Part shown: in pieces, positions 33,237-41,514 of the stretch | Layout of the letters: every line of letters starts with the position of its first letter | How positions within the stretch are numbered: position 1 is the first letter of the stretch | DNA from: Plantactinospora alkalitolerans | GTDB taxonomy: Bacteria; Actinomycetota; Actinomycetes; Mycobacteriales; Micromonosporaceae | DNA length: 43,187 bases | Reading direction: 5' to 3' | Assembly: GCF_015690345.1 (NCBI RefSeq) | Contig: NZ_JADPUN010000111.1 | Span: 1-43,187, forward strand | The notes under the pieces: generated by a model | The model's database searches: none | Told to the model about the DNA's origin: nothing | Seen by the model: only the letters and a program-made list of their open reading frames with translations | Translations under genes and position numbers: made by a program

Positions 33237-33854
33237 TCAGTGCGTCGCGAGGTAGTGCATCGCCTGGGCGATGAGATCGATCCCCAGACTGGCCCGCACC
33301 GACAGCCAGACCACGGCGGCGACGAACACCAGACCGACCGAGCCGAGAACGATCCGCACGAACAGTGACTGATCGCGTACCCAACGAGCCCAGCTCTGTA
33401 CGTGCCTACGGGTGAAATTGAGCAGCCGTTTGGCCCAGTGGAACTCCACCGCCCAGATACCCAGGCCGCCGATGACGATCAGCCAGCCCGGCCCCGGCAA
33501 CGGAATGAGCGCCAGGCCGAGGGTGACGACGATCGCACCCGCGACCGCCACGAAGACCTTCAATGCAATCCGGCCGGTGGGGTTGGCTCGGATGATCTCC
33601 AGCGTGGTACGGAAGCGGTACCGCCGACCCTCCGGTACGCCTGGATCGGTGCGGAGAGCACCTCCCTCGTCCACGTCTGAGTTGGCCGCGGGCGTCGGCG
33701 ACACCTCCCGCCTGACGCGCTCGTCCTCCGGCACGTCGTACCTCCGCTCGTCGACCGCCCCCGTGGCACCGGAGCGAGCCCCTGTGCCGGCCCCGTTCAC
33801 CCTCGACGCCCCCGTTGAAGCCGCTTTCTCCATTGAGGATGGTTTCGTAGCCAT
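33237..33854 (-). CDS. PGPGW-motif integral membrane protein (TIGR02611-like)
   Basis: 205 aa from ATG at 33854, preceded by a G-rich site (CTGGGGGTTG). Residues 1-85 are a disordered, charged Ala/Gly/Pro-rich tail. Two membrane helices follow, with the diagnostic LIPLPGPGWLIVIGGLGIWA near the middle, then FHWAKRLLNFTRR and a third hydrophobic segment, IVLGSVGLVFVAAVVWL. The function of the family is not established. It lies next to tRNA-Val and divergent from ssgB; this looks like core chromosome. Confidence 0.85.
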   Translation of the reverse strand: MATKPSSMEKAASTGASRVNGAGTGARSGATGAVDERRYDVPEDERVRREVSPTPAANSDVDEGGALRTDPGVPEGRRYRFRTTLEIIRANPTGRIALKVFVAVAGAIVVTLGLALIPLPGPGWLIVIGGLGIWAVEFHWAKRLLNFTRRHVQSWARWVRDQSLFVRIVLGSVGLVFVAAVVWLSVRASLGIDLIAQAMHYLATH

Positions 33855-34129
33855 TTCAACCCCCAGTGTGGCCCGGCCCGTCACTCAACAGGACGACTGG
33901 ACGTTACCGGAGTGAGTCGAAGGCTGAACCACCTGGCGTCGGGTGGACTCGAGTACCTGGGCAGAACTGGACATCCTACATAAAGATTCGATTTCGATCG
34001 GGAGCTAGGAAACCTCTTCCCACTACTGGGTGATATCAGCGTATGGCGGAGCGTAACCACGAAGTAGCACCTGAGGATGGGAAAAGCGGGACACGTACGT
34101 CCCGCAGCGGTGCCGGGGGGAGAACGTCC

Positions 34130-34561
34130 ATGAGTGTCATCCGACCGACCACGGTCGAGGTCGAGACGTCGTTAAGGCTCGTTGCACCTGACGCGACGGC
34201 TCTGCCCGTGCGCGCCAGTCTGCGCTACGACCCAGCCGACCCGTATGCGGTCCATGTCCTGTTTCATGCGGAATCCGCCGGAGGCGAAGCGGTCAGCTGG
34301 TCCTTCGCGCGGGAACTGCTCGTCACCGGCCTCGACGAGCCGGCCGGGATCGGCGACGTCCGGGTCTGGCCGTGGGCCACGCCCCGCGGCGATTTTGTCG
34401 CGCTCGCGCTCTCGTCACCGGACGGCAACGCACTGTTCGAGGTGCCACGTAGCGTTCTGGTCAGATTCCTGCGCCGGACGTACGTGGTAGTGCCCCGAGG
34501 CCGGGAAGGCGACCACCTCGACGTCGACACGGCCGTCAACCGGCTCCTCGCCGGTCGCTAG
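34130..34561 (+). CDS. ssgB: SsgA-like sporulation/cell-division protein SsgB
   Basis: 143 aa from ATG at 34130 with GGGGGGAGAA upstream; an in-frame ATG at 34043 would add 29 poorly conserved residues. The sequence MSVIRPTTVEVETSLRLVAP, then SLRYDPADPYAVHVLFHAES, DVRVWPWATPRGDF and VPRSVLVRFLRRTY is typical of SsgB. SsgB is known in Streptomyces to recruit FtsZ to sporulation septa. Its presence supports a morphologically complex actinomycete. A strong terminator follows at 34612-34642. Confidence 0.93.
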   Translation: MSVIRPTTVEVETSLRLVAPDATALPVRASLRYDPADPYAVHVLFHAESAGGEAVSWSFARELLVTGLDEPAGIGDVRVWPWATPRGDFVALALSSPDGNALFEVPRSVLVRFLRRTYVVVPRGREGDHLDVDTAVNRLLAGR

Positions 34562-34611
34562 ACCGACAACCCGCCGGCCTCTCGTCGAGCGTCGGCCGGG
34601 AAAGATCACCA

Positions 34612-34642
34612 CGCCGCGCGGACCTGCCGAGTCCGCGCGGCG
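34612..34642 (+). terminator. Intrinsic terminator after ssgB
   Basis: A perfect 12 bp stem (CGCCGCGCGGAC at 34612-34623, complement at 34631-34642) with a 7-base loop lies 50 bases after the ssgB stop. Confidence 0.8.
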
Positions 34643-34658
34643 CCGATTGTGTGTTAAA

Positions 34659-34700
34659 AAGGGTCCCCTCTTCTACAAAAAGCGATAAGAAGGGGCCCTT
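34659..34700. repeat. Intergenic GC-hairpin of Micromonosporaceae type
   Basis: AAGGGTCCCCTCTT (34659-34672) pairs with AAGAAGGGGCCCTT (34687-34700), with one wobble and one mismatch, around a 14-base loop containing ACAAAAAGCG. I recall very similar hairpins scattered between genes in Micromonospora-type genomes. Here it lies between convergent ssgB and the SDR gene and may act as a terminator. Confidence 0.65.
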
Positions 34701-34709
34701 CCTTACACC

Positions 34710-35486
34710 TCAGCCGTGCGTGGTTATGCCGCCGTCGACCGGGATGACGGCTCCGGTGAGATATGCGCCGGCTCGTGAGGCGAGGTAGATCGCGGCTCCG
34801 GCCATGTCGTCGGGACGGCCGATCCGGCCGAGCGGGACCTGGTGTTCGATCGTGGCGCGGGTGGCCGGATCGTCGAGCGCGAACGCCATCATCTTGCTCT
34901 CGAACGGCCCCGGGGCGATCGCGTTCACGGTGATGTGCTCGGGAGCGAGCTGGTGGGCCAGGCTCCGGGTCAGCATGTGCACGGCGGCCTTGGTGGCCGA
35001 GTACGCGTACACCTCCATCCACGGCACCCGGATCCCGTCGATCGAGCCAATGTTGATCACCCTGGCCGGATCGTCGGCGCTCGCCGAGGCCCGGAGCGCG
35101 GGCAGCAGCGCCGTGGTCAGCTGGAAGACCGCCTTGACGTTGACCGCCCAGAGCTTGTCGAAGGCGCTCTCCGGGTACGCCTCCAGCGGCGCTCCCCAGG
35201 TCGCGCCGGCGTTGTTGACCAGTACGTCGAGCGCCGGAACCTGTGCCAGCACCTCCTCGGCGAGCCGGCTCGCCCCGGCCGTCGTCGAGATGTCCGCCGG
35301 GATCGCGACGCAGTTGCCGTACGCGGAGAGCCGTTCGGCGGCCGCGGCGCAGACCTCCGCCTTGCGGGACGAAATGATCACCTTCGCTCCGGCCTCGACG
35401 AAGCCCTGGGCGATCATCAGACCGATCCCCCGGGTGCCGCCGGTGACCAGCACCGCCTTGTCCTCGACCGAGAACAGACCTGGCAT
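34710..35486 (-). CDS. Short-chain dehydrogenase/reductase (SDR), classical type
   Basis: 258 aa from ATG at 35486, with GGGAGG 6 bases upstream. The Rossmann motif is VTGGTRGIG, the next is VNNAG, and the catalytic set is Ser in INIGSIDG with Tyr and Lys in YAYSATKAAV. The C-terminus, YLTGAVIPVDGG, is typical. It oxidises or reduces an alcohol/ketone with NAD(P). The basic residues after beta-2 (SSRKAE) suggest NADP(H). The substrate is unknown. The upstream region carries a TetR-type palindrome (35551-35564). Confidence 0.92.
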   Translation of the reverse strand: MPGLFSVEDKAVLVTGGTRGIGLMIAQGFVEAGAKVIISSRKAEVCAAAAERLSAYGNCVAIPADISTTAGASRLAEEVLAQVPALDVLVNNAGATWGAPLEAYPESAFDKLWAVNVKAVFQLTTALLPALRASASADDPARVINIGSIDGIRVPWMEVYAYSATKAAVHMLTRSLAHQLAPEHITVNAIAPGPFESKMMAFALDDPATRATIEHQVPLGRIGRPDDMAGAAIYLASRAGAYLTGAVIPVDGGITTHG

Positions 35487-35550
35487 GCGCACCCTCCCGA
35501 CGATGGGCCGCCGTCTTCCCGACGACGATGCCGACCTGAGTTCACCTTAC

Positions 35551-35564
35551 TTACCGTCCGGTAA
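35551..35564. promoter_or_regulatory. TetR-type palindromic operator upstream of the SDR gene
   Basis: TTACCG-TC-CGGTAA, a perfect 6+2+6 palindrome 65 bases before the SDR start. This spacing and sequence resemble operators of TetR-family repressors. No TetR gene lies nearby, so the regulator would act from elsewhere. Confidence 0.55.
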
Positions 35565-35649
35565 CGCAATCGTGGCCGCCCGCCGCGACAAGCCCGGCGG
35601 GCGGACCACGTGATGCTACGGATCGAGTCCGGCGAGGCTGGGGCCAGGG

Positions 35650-37824
35650 CTACGGCTCCACTCCGGCGATCCGTACCCCGTCCAGGTAGACGGTGATCCG
35701 GGTGCTGGCCTCGAAGTCAGGCCTCGCGGCCCGCCAGCTGTGATCGTCAAGCTCGGAGAACCGGGACCGGTCCGCCTTGCGGAGCCGTAGTTCGAGCGGA
35801 CCGACCTGCCCGGCTGTCGGCACCATCCCGGCCCCCGAGGTGAACCCGACCTCCAGATAGCCGTCCGCACCCGGCCGGGGTGTCGGCAGCGCCACCACCC
35901 GGCGGGTGACCTTGGCACAGCCGAGCGAGGCCCGGTCGCACCATGCCTGCACCGGGCTCCGGCCGGAGTCCCGGGTGAACCAGTAGCGGACGGTGACCCG
36001 GGAGAGGTCGACCGGCACCGCGCCGGAGTTCTGCAGCCGGATCGCCGGCCTGATCTCGGCGTCCGTCGGCGACCGGTCCAGGTTCCGGTACCCGACGGTC
36101 ATCGACGGCGCCGGCGGGGCCGGCCGGTCCACCACGAACAGGGTCACCGAGTCGGCCGGATAGGTGTGGGTCAGGGAGCCGCTGGGCGTTCCGGCGCCGG
36201 GCGACGGCGCCACGATCTGCTGATCGGGTGCGCGGACGATCGAGGTGAGGTCGGCGGCGCCGTACCGGTACACCTTGGCAGTCGAGGCACCCCGACCGCG
36301 CAGCGACAACTGGCTGGTCTGCTCGGTGCCGCTCTTGTTCACCACCATGACGGTGAGCGCCCCGTCCTCGGTGCGCTCACCCGCGTAGACGGAGAGCTTC
36401 TCCTGGTCCGCACTTGTCGCCCGGACGCCGACATCGCCGAACCGGCCGCCCGCGCCGTCGTAGTTGCGGTACATCCGGAAGGCGTACGCGCCCGGCTGGG
36501 TCGCGCTCGGCGGCGACCAGAGCGTCGCCAGGTCCAACCCCTCCCGACCGAAGATCCCGAGTACGTCGGCCTGGGTCAGCGCGCCGTTGATGTGGTCCAG
36601 CGCGCCCCAGTTGTATTCGGTGATCGCCGTCTTCGTGCCGGGATAGTTCGCGGCCACCAGCTCCTTCATCCGGGGCACCAGCCGCACCTGGGTGTTGATC
36701 CAGCTCTCGTCGGTGTACGACGGGTCCCACAGCGCCCGGGTCGAGCGCAGCCGCAGCGCGTTGGTGGCCGGGTCGTTGCCGTTGCCGAACGCCACTCCGG
36801 ACGCCTGCGGGTAGAAGTGCATGTCGAAGTAGTCCAGTACCCGCTGCCCGTGCTCGTCGTCGTACTTCTTCATCTGTTGCAGGTACCAGGTGGTGAACGG
36901 CAGCCCGTCCCGGGCCGGCCGGTCCGGTGGGTTCGCCCAGCATCCGGTGCGCGAGCAGACCTCCTGGTCGAGTCCGGAGTGGTCCCAGGAGGTCCAGCCC
37001 CAACCGACCGGGCCGAGCGTCGACGCCGTCGGGTCGGCTGCCTTGATCGCCGCGCCGATCGCGTACGCCTGGTCGCGCAGCTCCGCCGAACTGGCCCCGG
37101 TCGGATGTACGTCCCGGTGGGTGGAGTGCCAGATGTCGGGCTCGTTGTCCAGGTTGTAGAACTTGACCCCGCCCTCGGCGGCTGTCCCGTACTTGGCGGT
37201 GAGATGGCCGAGCCACTCCCGGACGTACTCCGGGCCGACCGGCACGCTGGTGTCCAGCGGGTCGTTGCCGGTGATCCGGGTACCGTCCGGCCGTACCCCG
37301 TTGCCGCAGTCGGGGCGCCACTCGTCGGTGCTCTGCTGCGGGCCGTACTTGGCCACCGAGAAGCCGCACGAGCCGTCCCGGGCCTTCGGCGCCCAGCCGA
37401 TCAGCGGAACGGTGAGCACGGTGTCGGTTCCGGTACGCCGGTCCTGCTCGACGAAGCGGTCCGTGGACGAGCCGTCCGGCAGCGCCTCGGGGTTGTCGTT
37501 GGCCTCGGCGATGTTCTCGAAGAACCAGTCCGAGGCGCGGTTGGTGGTGTCGTACCGGTAGTGGTAGCGGGTGGTGGCGTTGCCGCCCCAGCGCCGTACC
37601 GGCAGGGCCAGTTCCTCGGCCAGCGCCTCGTCGGTGAAGTTCATGCCGTAGATGTGTGGGCTGATCGGGTGCCGGTCGGCGGCGAGGTCGACCTCGAGGG
37701 TCGGCCCGGGCTCGGCGAGGGCCGGCGTGGGCGCGAGGACGAGTGCTCCTCCGGTGCCGACGAGCGATGCGCTGACGAACAGCGATGCGCTGACGAACAG
37801 CGGCAGGACGGGTCTGCGGCGCAT
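35650..37824 (-). CDS. Secreted GH44 endoglucanase with C-terminal CBM3
   Basis: 724 aa from ATG at 37824, with AGGAGA 7 bases upstream. A Sec signal peptide (MRRR, then a hydrophobic core, ending near ALAEPG ~38) directs export. Residues ~45-520 are a glycoside hydrolase family 44 catalytic domain. The likely acid is E228 in YNLDNEPDIW and the nucleophile E403 in TAITEYNWG. After a short linker, residues ~572-724 form a CBM3 cellulose-binding module (VGYRNLDRSPTDAEIRP, VTVRYWFTRD, ITVYLDGVRI). It should cut beta-1,4-glucans such as cellulose or xyloglucan outside the cell. The signal core contains a six-residue duplication. Confidence 0.9.
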   Translation of the reverse strand: MRRRPVLPLFVSASLFVSASLVGTGGALVLAPTPALAEPGPTLEVDLAADRHPISPHIYGMNFTDEALAEELALPVRRWGGNATTRYHYRYDTTNRASDWFFENIAEANDNPEALPDGSSTDRFVEQDRRTGTDTVLTVPLIGWAPKARDGSCGFSVAKYGPQQSTDEWRPDCGNGVRPDGTRITGNDPLDTSVPVGPEYVREWLGHLTAKYGTAAEGGVKFYNLDNEPDIWHSTHRDVHPTGASSAELRDQAYAIGAAIKAADPTASTLGPVGWGWTSWDHSGLDQEVCSRTGCWANPPDRPARDGLPFTTWYLQQMKKYDDEHGQRVLDYFDMHFYPQASGVAFGNGNDPATNALRLRSTRALWDPSYTDESWINTQVRLVPRMKELVAANYPGTKTAITEYNWGALDHINGALTQADVLGIFGREGLDLATLWSPPSATQPGAYAFRMYRNYDGAGGRFGDVGVRATSADQEKLSVYAGERTEDGALTVMVVNKSGTEQTSQLSLRGRGASTAKVYRYGAADLTSIVRAPDQQIVAPSPGAGTPSGSLTHTYPADSVTLFVVDRPAPPAPSMTVGYRNLDRSPTDAEIRPAIRLQNSGAVPVDLSRVTVRYWFTRDSGRSPVQAWCDRASLGCAKVTRRVVALPTPRPGADGYLEVGFTSGAGMVPTAGQVGPLELRLRKADRSRFSELDDHSWRAARPDFEASTRITVYLDGVRIAGVEP
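37764..37799 (-). repeat. 18 bp tandem duplication in the GH44 signal peptide
   Basis: Two perfect 18-base units (GCGATGCGCTGACGAACA) encode FVSASL twice and lengthen the hydrophobic core. The frame is kept. Confidence 0.9.
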
Positions 37825-38082
37825 GAGCGAATCTCCTGGATTCCTCGGCGCGTCCGAGGCGGATCGGACGGGCATGACGGGATGGGGTCATGCGTGGTCT
37901 ACCTGCGTTCCCGCGCGTCGTGGCCAGCCCGGACCGAGGTCAGGCTACCGATCTTCGGCAGCTACGGTCAACGCCGGTCGTCGATGTCCGACAGGGTCCG
38001 ACGGCCGCCCCGACCGGCTGAGCCCGGGGTCGGCGGCGCGGAGGGGTGCGCCGGAAGTCCTCGACGGCTAACGTCGCAGGGG

Positions 38083-38979
38083 ATGGTCCGATTCGGTCAG
38101 TTTCCCAGCGCCCCGGGTGAGTCGCCGTCCCCGGCCGGATGGGCCGGTATTCGTACCCTCACCTTGCGCGACTTCTCGGCCGAACCCGCGTCGCAGCGTC
38201 CGCTGCTGCTCGACCGGCATCTGCTCATTCTGGTCACGGTCGGACACGGGGCGCAGGAGGTCGACTTCCGGGCCTATCCGTGCCGGCCCGGCTCCCTGAT
38301 CTGGGTCCAGCCCGGTCAGGTCCTCCAGCACGGCGGGCAGGCCGGGCTCGACGCGATCATGGTCTGCTGGGCACCGGAGGCCATGGGCGGGCTCGGGGTC
38401 GGAGCCGTCGCACCGCCGTACGACGCCGGCTACTGGCAGCTCGCCGGCGAGGACGAGGACGCGGTGATCAACGAGGTCAGCCAACTGGTGGTGGACTGTC
38501 AGCGGCACCGTGGCGACACTCTCGCCGCCGACCTGTTGCGACACCAGCTCGCCGTCCTGTTGCTCCGCCTGGCGCTGCTACCGGCCAGCCCGGCTCCGGA
38601 TGCCCCGGCGGCAATCGACGGCACGCCGGGTCGCCCCGCACCACGGGACGACGTCGGCAACTTCTGGCGGTTGCGGACCGAGGTCGAGCGCTCGTACGGG
38701 CAGACCCGACGGGTCGAGGACTATGCCGGTCGGCTGGAGTGCTCGGTGCGTACCCTCACCCGGGCCTGTCTGGCCGCCACCGGACGCAGCGCCAAGCAGG
38801 TCATCGACGACCGGGTGGCGTTGGAGGCCCGACGGCTGCTCGCCGCGACCGACCTTCCGGTCGCCGAGGTCGGACGTCGACTCGGCTTTCCCGAACCGAC
38901 GAACTTCGGCCGGTTCTTCCAACGGGAGGTCGGGCGCAGTCCGGGCGCCTTCCGGGCCGGCCGCCGGGGGCGTGCATGA
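38083..38979 (+). CDS. AraC family transcriptional regulator
   Basis: 298 aa from ATG at 38083, preceded by CGCAGGGG. The N-terminal cupin-like sensing domain (~30-180) includes PCRPGSLIWVQPGQVLQHGG. The C-terminal AraC/XylS domain has two helix-turn-helix units: RVEDYAGRLECSVRTLTRAC and DLPVAEVGRRLGFPEPTNFG, followed by FFQREVGRSPGAFR. It is divergent from the GH44 cellulase across 258 bp, so it could regulate that gene; this is inference from position. An Rrf2-type gene follows after 7 bases. Confidence 0.9.
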   Translation: MVRFGQFPSAPGESPSPAGWAGIRTLTLRDFSAEPASQRPLLLDRHLLILVTVGHGAQEVDFRAYPCRPGSLIWVQPGQVLQHGGQAGLDAIMVCWAPEAMGGLGVGAVAPPYDAGYWQLAGEDEDAVINEVSQLVVDCQRHRGDTLAADLLRHQLAVLLLRLALLPASPAPDAPAAIDGTPGRPAPRDDVGNFWRLRTEVERSYGQTRRVEDYAGRLECSVRTLTRACLAATGRSAKQVIDDRVALEARRLLAATDLPVAEVGRRLGFPEPTNFGRFFQREVGRSPGAFRAGRRGRA

Positions 38980-38986
38980 TGGGGGC

Positions 38987-39442
38987 GTGCAGATCTCCGC
39001 GCGAGGTGACTATGCGGTACGGGCCGGGCTGAGCCTGGCGGCGGCGTACCCGTCGCTGATGTCCGCCCAGGCGCTGGCCGCGGAGCAGGACCTGCCCCGC
39101 AAGTTCCTCGAAGCCGTCCTGGCGGACCTCCGGCGGGCCGGGATCGTCCGGGCCCAGCGGGGCGCGGAGGGTGGCTACACCCTGGCCACCGCCCCCCGGG
39201 AGGTTTCCGTCGGGATGATCCTGCGGGCCGTGGACGGTCCACTCGCCGGGGTACGCGGGCTGCGTCCCGAGGAGACCCGGTACGACGGCGCGGCCGAGAA
39301 CCTCCCCCGGCTCTGGGTCGCCGTTCGCGCGGCGGTTCGCGATGTCGTCGACGAGGTGAGCCTCGCGGAGCTGGTCAGCGGTCGGATGCCGGCGCACGTT
39401 CGCAAGCTGACGACCCGGCCCGACGCCTGGCAACCGCGCTGA
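38987..39442 (+). CDS. Rrf2 family transcriptional regulator without cluster-binding cysteines
   Basis: 151 aa from GTG at 38987, with a GGGGG site just upstream. The winged-helix pattern is clear: ISARGDYAVRAGLSLAA at the start, LPRKFLEAVLADLRRAGIV as recognition region, and RAQRGAEGGYTLA as wing. The three Cys that bind an Fe-S cluster in IscR/NsrR are absent; no Cys occurs at all. It is therefore probably not an Fe-S sensor. Only 7 bases separate it from the AraC-type gene, so the two are likely co-transcribed. Confidence 0.88.
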   Translation: MQISARGDYAVRAGLSLAAAYPSLMSAQALAAEQDLPRKFLEAVLADLRRAGIVRAQRGAEGGYTLATAPREVSVGMILRAVDGPLAGVRGLRPEETRYDGAAENLPRLWVAVRAAVRDVVDEVSLAELVSGRMPAHVRKLTTRPDAWQPR

Positions 39443-39624
39443 CGGACGCCGTCGCCGCCACGCCACGCTGACCGACGCTTTCCTGGCGCAGCGGCGGAAT
39501 GACCCGGACGTCCCGCGCGGACTGTCCGGTGAGGAGCCCGGAAGGTTTACCGAACACGCGTACGGGGAACTTCGTGGCCACCCCGCCGGAAGCAACAAGC
39601 TTTTGTCTTGAAGGGAGCATGGCC

Positions 39625-39804
39625 GTGGGTCTGATGTTCCGTAAGCGCAAGAAGTTCGGTCCGCTGATTCTCAACTTCACCGAGAACGGTTTCTCGTCGT
39701 GGAGTATCAAGATCGGCCGCTGGTCGTGGAACTCCAAGGCCCGGGCGCACCGGGTCGACCTGCCCGGCCCGCTGTCCTGGAAGCAGGACAAGTCACGCCG
39801 GTAG
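39625..39804 (+). CDS. Small DUF4236-type protein
   Basis: 59 aa from GTG at 39625, chosen because AAGGGAG lies 7 bases upstream; an ATG at 39619 is an alternative. The sequence starts MGLMFRKRKKFGPLILNFTE and ends WKQDKSRR. The FRKR-K-x-G-x-x-x-x-N-x-x pattern is that of DUF4236, a small basic module often at protein N-termini. Function is unknown. A strong terminator follows at 39822-39849. Confidence 0.75.
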   Translation: MGLMFRKRKKFGPLILNFTENGFSSWSIKIGRWSWNSKARAHRVDLPGPLSWKQDKSRR

Positions 39805-39821
39805 GGACATGCGCGCGGGGT

Positions 39822-39849
39822 GGGATGCCGACGGAGCCGTCGGCATCCC
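39822..39849 (+). terminator. Intrinsic terminator after the DUF4236 gene
   Basis: GGGATGCCGACGG (39822-39834) and CCGTCGGCATCCC (39837-39849) form a perfect 13 bp inverted repeat around two bases, 17 bases after the stop. Confidence 0.85.
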
Positions 39850-39884
39850 CGCCGCGTTTTCAGCGGTGTTTTCGCGCGGTCGGG

Positions 39885-39953
39885 CCGGTCAGGTCGCGGT
39901 GATGGTCACGTCTCCGGAGAACCGGTCAGGTCGCGGTGATGGTCACGTCTCCG
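39885..39953. repeat. 32 bp perfect direct repeat at a gene 3' end
   Basis: Copies at 39885-39916 and 39922-39953, separated by 5 bases. The second copy covers the last codons (DVTITAT) and stop of the minus-strand gene ending at 39926; the first lies just downstream. Confidence 0.95.
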
Positions 39954-40837
39954 CCGAGGCGACCCGCCGCCGGGTCCCGACCGACCAGGCCGGCGGCCAG
40001 CAGCGCGCCGAGGACCCGGTTGGTGTCGGCCGCGCGGTAGACCGTCCGTTCGGCGGTGAACTGGCGCAGTTCCGTCACCGACGCCCGGCCGGCGGTCGCC
40101 AGTCGGGCCAGGAGTTCACGGCGCAGTGGTCCGGGATGCGGCGTCAGCGAGATGTCCAGCAGATGTCCCTCGGGATCACCGGGATCCCGGTACCGCACGC
40201 CCGCGTACTCGTCCACCGCCCACAGCGCGTCCTTGAAGGCGTCGAGCCGCTTGCCGGAAGCGGTGGCGAAGACGATCCTCTCGGGTTCGGCGGGCGCGTC
40301 GGCCACCAGCTCGACCTCGGTCACGAGGGGAAATCCGGCTTCGGTGAGCGTCCGCCGCAGGTCCGGGCCGGACGGGCTCGGTGGATCGAGCGCCAGCAGC
40401 AGTTCGGCCGGGCGTCCCACGGTCAGCGCGGCGAGGGTGTCCCGGTCCGGCTCCGGGCCGCCCGTCGCGTCCAGGTAGGCAAGTACCGGAGCACCGGCCG
40501 CACCGGCGGCCTTTAACGCCACGGGCAGCCGTGACAGATCGCCCGGCATCAGGTGCGCGGTCACCTCGGCCGGCAACTCCGGCTGCGTCGCCGTGTGGCG
40601 TGCGGCCAGTTCCTCGGTCCGGTCGGCGATCGTCAGCACGGTCATCCGGCGTCCCCGAAGCAGGTCCGCGAACTCGGTGAAGACGCGCAGCGCGGCGTCG
40701 GCGGCACCGCCGTCGGGACCGGCGTACGCCTGTGCGAAGGTCGCCCGCCGGGACCGGTGCAGCGCCGCCGGGGTCCAGGAGTCGAGCTGGCGTACCAGCA
40801 GTTCGCGTTTGACGGCACCGATCGGGTCAGCGGGCAT
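39926..40837 (-). CDS. Conserved hypothetical protein, possibly TcmP-like (three-Cys-motif partner)
   Basis: 303 aa. The N-terminus, KRELLVRQLDSWTPAALHRS, followed by ATFAQAYAGPDG, resembles TcmP-type proteins, which have a methyltransferase-like fold. A central Rossmann-like portion contains LAYLDATGG and LLLALDPPSPSGPDL. The C-terminal ~70 residues (LRRELLARLATAGRASVTEL, then AADTNRVLGALLAAGLV) look like a winged helix. I am not sure of the family. No SAM-binding glycine motif is clear. It is on the minus strand between a DUF4236 gene and a VOC gene, with no obvious partner. Confidence 0.5.
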   Translation of the reverse strand: MPADPIGAVKRELLVRQLDSWTPAALHRSRRATFAQAYAGPDGGAADAALRVFTEFADLLRGRRMTVLTIADRTEELAARHTATQPELPAEVTAHLMPGDLSRLPVALKAAGAAGAPVLAYLDATGGPEPDRDTLAALTVGRPAELLLALDPPSPSGPDLRRTLTEAGFPLVTEVELVADAPAEPERIVFATASGKRLDAFKDALWAVDEYAGVRYRDPGDPEGHLLDISLTPHPGPLRRELLARLATAGRASVTELRQFTAERTVYRAADTNRVLGALLAAGLVGRDPAAGRLGGDVTITAT

Positions 40838-40934
40838 GCTGCGTGTCTACCCCGCCCGGTCCCGTTGTGTCACGTCGTTGCGCCGCCCGGCCGGGTAGTG
40901 GGGTTCGACCGGTAGCCGACCGACAGCGGTTCGA

Positions 40935-41456
40935 TCAGGACGGGACGGAGATGCCGACCCCGCCCCGGGTCTGTCCGCCGTACCGCTGCTTCTCCCTGGC
41001 GAGGTCGAGCCGGGTGATCTGCTTGCGTGCCGCCAGGGTCTGCGCGTCGAGGCGGTCGGCGGGGACCAGCCAGACCACCTCGAACTCCAGCCCGTCCGGG
41101 TCCTTGGCGTAGAGACTCTTGGTGCTGCCGTGGTCGGAGGTGCCGACCAGCGCTCCCGCCTCGGACAGCCGCGCGGCGGTCGCGTCGAGTTCGTCGAGGG
41201 TGTCCACCTCCCAGGCGAGGTGGTAGAGGCCGACCGTCGTCCGTCCGGCGCCGGACGGGCCCGCGGCCGCGCCGACCTCGAACAGCCCGAGGTCGTGGTC
41301 GTTGGTGGATCCGGGTGCCTGGAGGAAGGCGGCGCCGTCGAACCCGGCCGGGGTCATCGCGACCGGGCGGAAGCCGAGCACGTCACGGTAGAAGGCGACG
41401 CTGCGGGCGAGTTCGCGAACGTAGAGGACCGCGTGGTTGAGCCGGTGGATTGTCAT
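40935..41456 (-). CDS. VOC/glyoxalase superfamily protein (extradiol dioxygenase-like)
   Basis: 173 aa from ATG at 41456. Two beta-alpha-beta-beta-beta modules are visible: LNHAVLYVRELARSVAFYRD-VLGFRPV and YHLAWEVDTLDELDATAARL, then SLYAKDPDGLEFEVVW. Candidate metal ligands are the His in LNHAV, the His in YHLAW and the Glu in LEFEV, as in catechol dioxygenase-like members. The reaction is unknown. It is divergent from a MarR regulator and shares an operator at 41477-41494, so it is probably repressed by it. Confidence 0.9.
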   Translation of the reverse strand: MTIHRLNHAVLYVRELARSVAFYRDVLGFRPVAMTPAGFDGAAFLQAPGSTNDHDLGLFEVGAAAGPSGAGRTTVGLYHLAWEVDTLDELDATAARLSEAGALVGTSDHGSTKSLYAKDPDGLEFEVVWLVPADRLDAQTLAARKQITRLDLAREKQRYGGQTRGGVGISVPS

Positions 41457-41476
41457 GCCTCCACCATAGCGACATT

Positions 41477-41494
41477 TAGTTGAGCGTTCAACTA
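41477..41494. promoter_or_regulatory. MarR-type operator between divergent VOC and MarR genes
   Basis: TAGTTGA-GCGT-TCAACTA, a perfect 7+4+7 palindrome centred in the 58 bp gap. TTGA/TCAA half-sites like these are usual for MarR-family repressors. It would control both genes. Confidence 0.8.
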
Positions 41495-41514
41495 TATGAG
41501 GTATGATCGTCGTC

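Noticed and set aside
36166-38082. Plus-strand extension upstream of the AraC gene making a 937-residue protein
   Set aside because: The extension is antisense to the GH44 gene and low in complexity. The AraC homology starts at about 38083, where a ribosome site is present.
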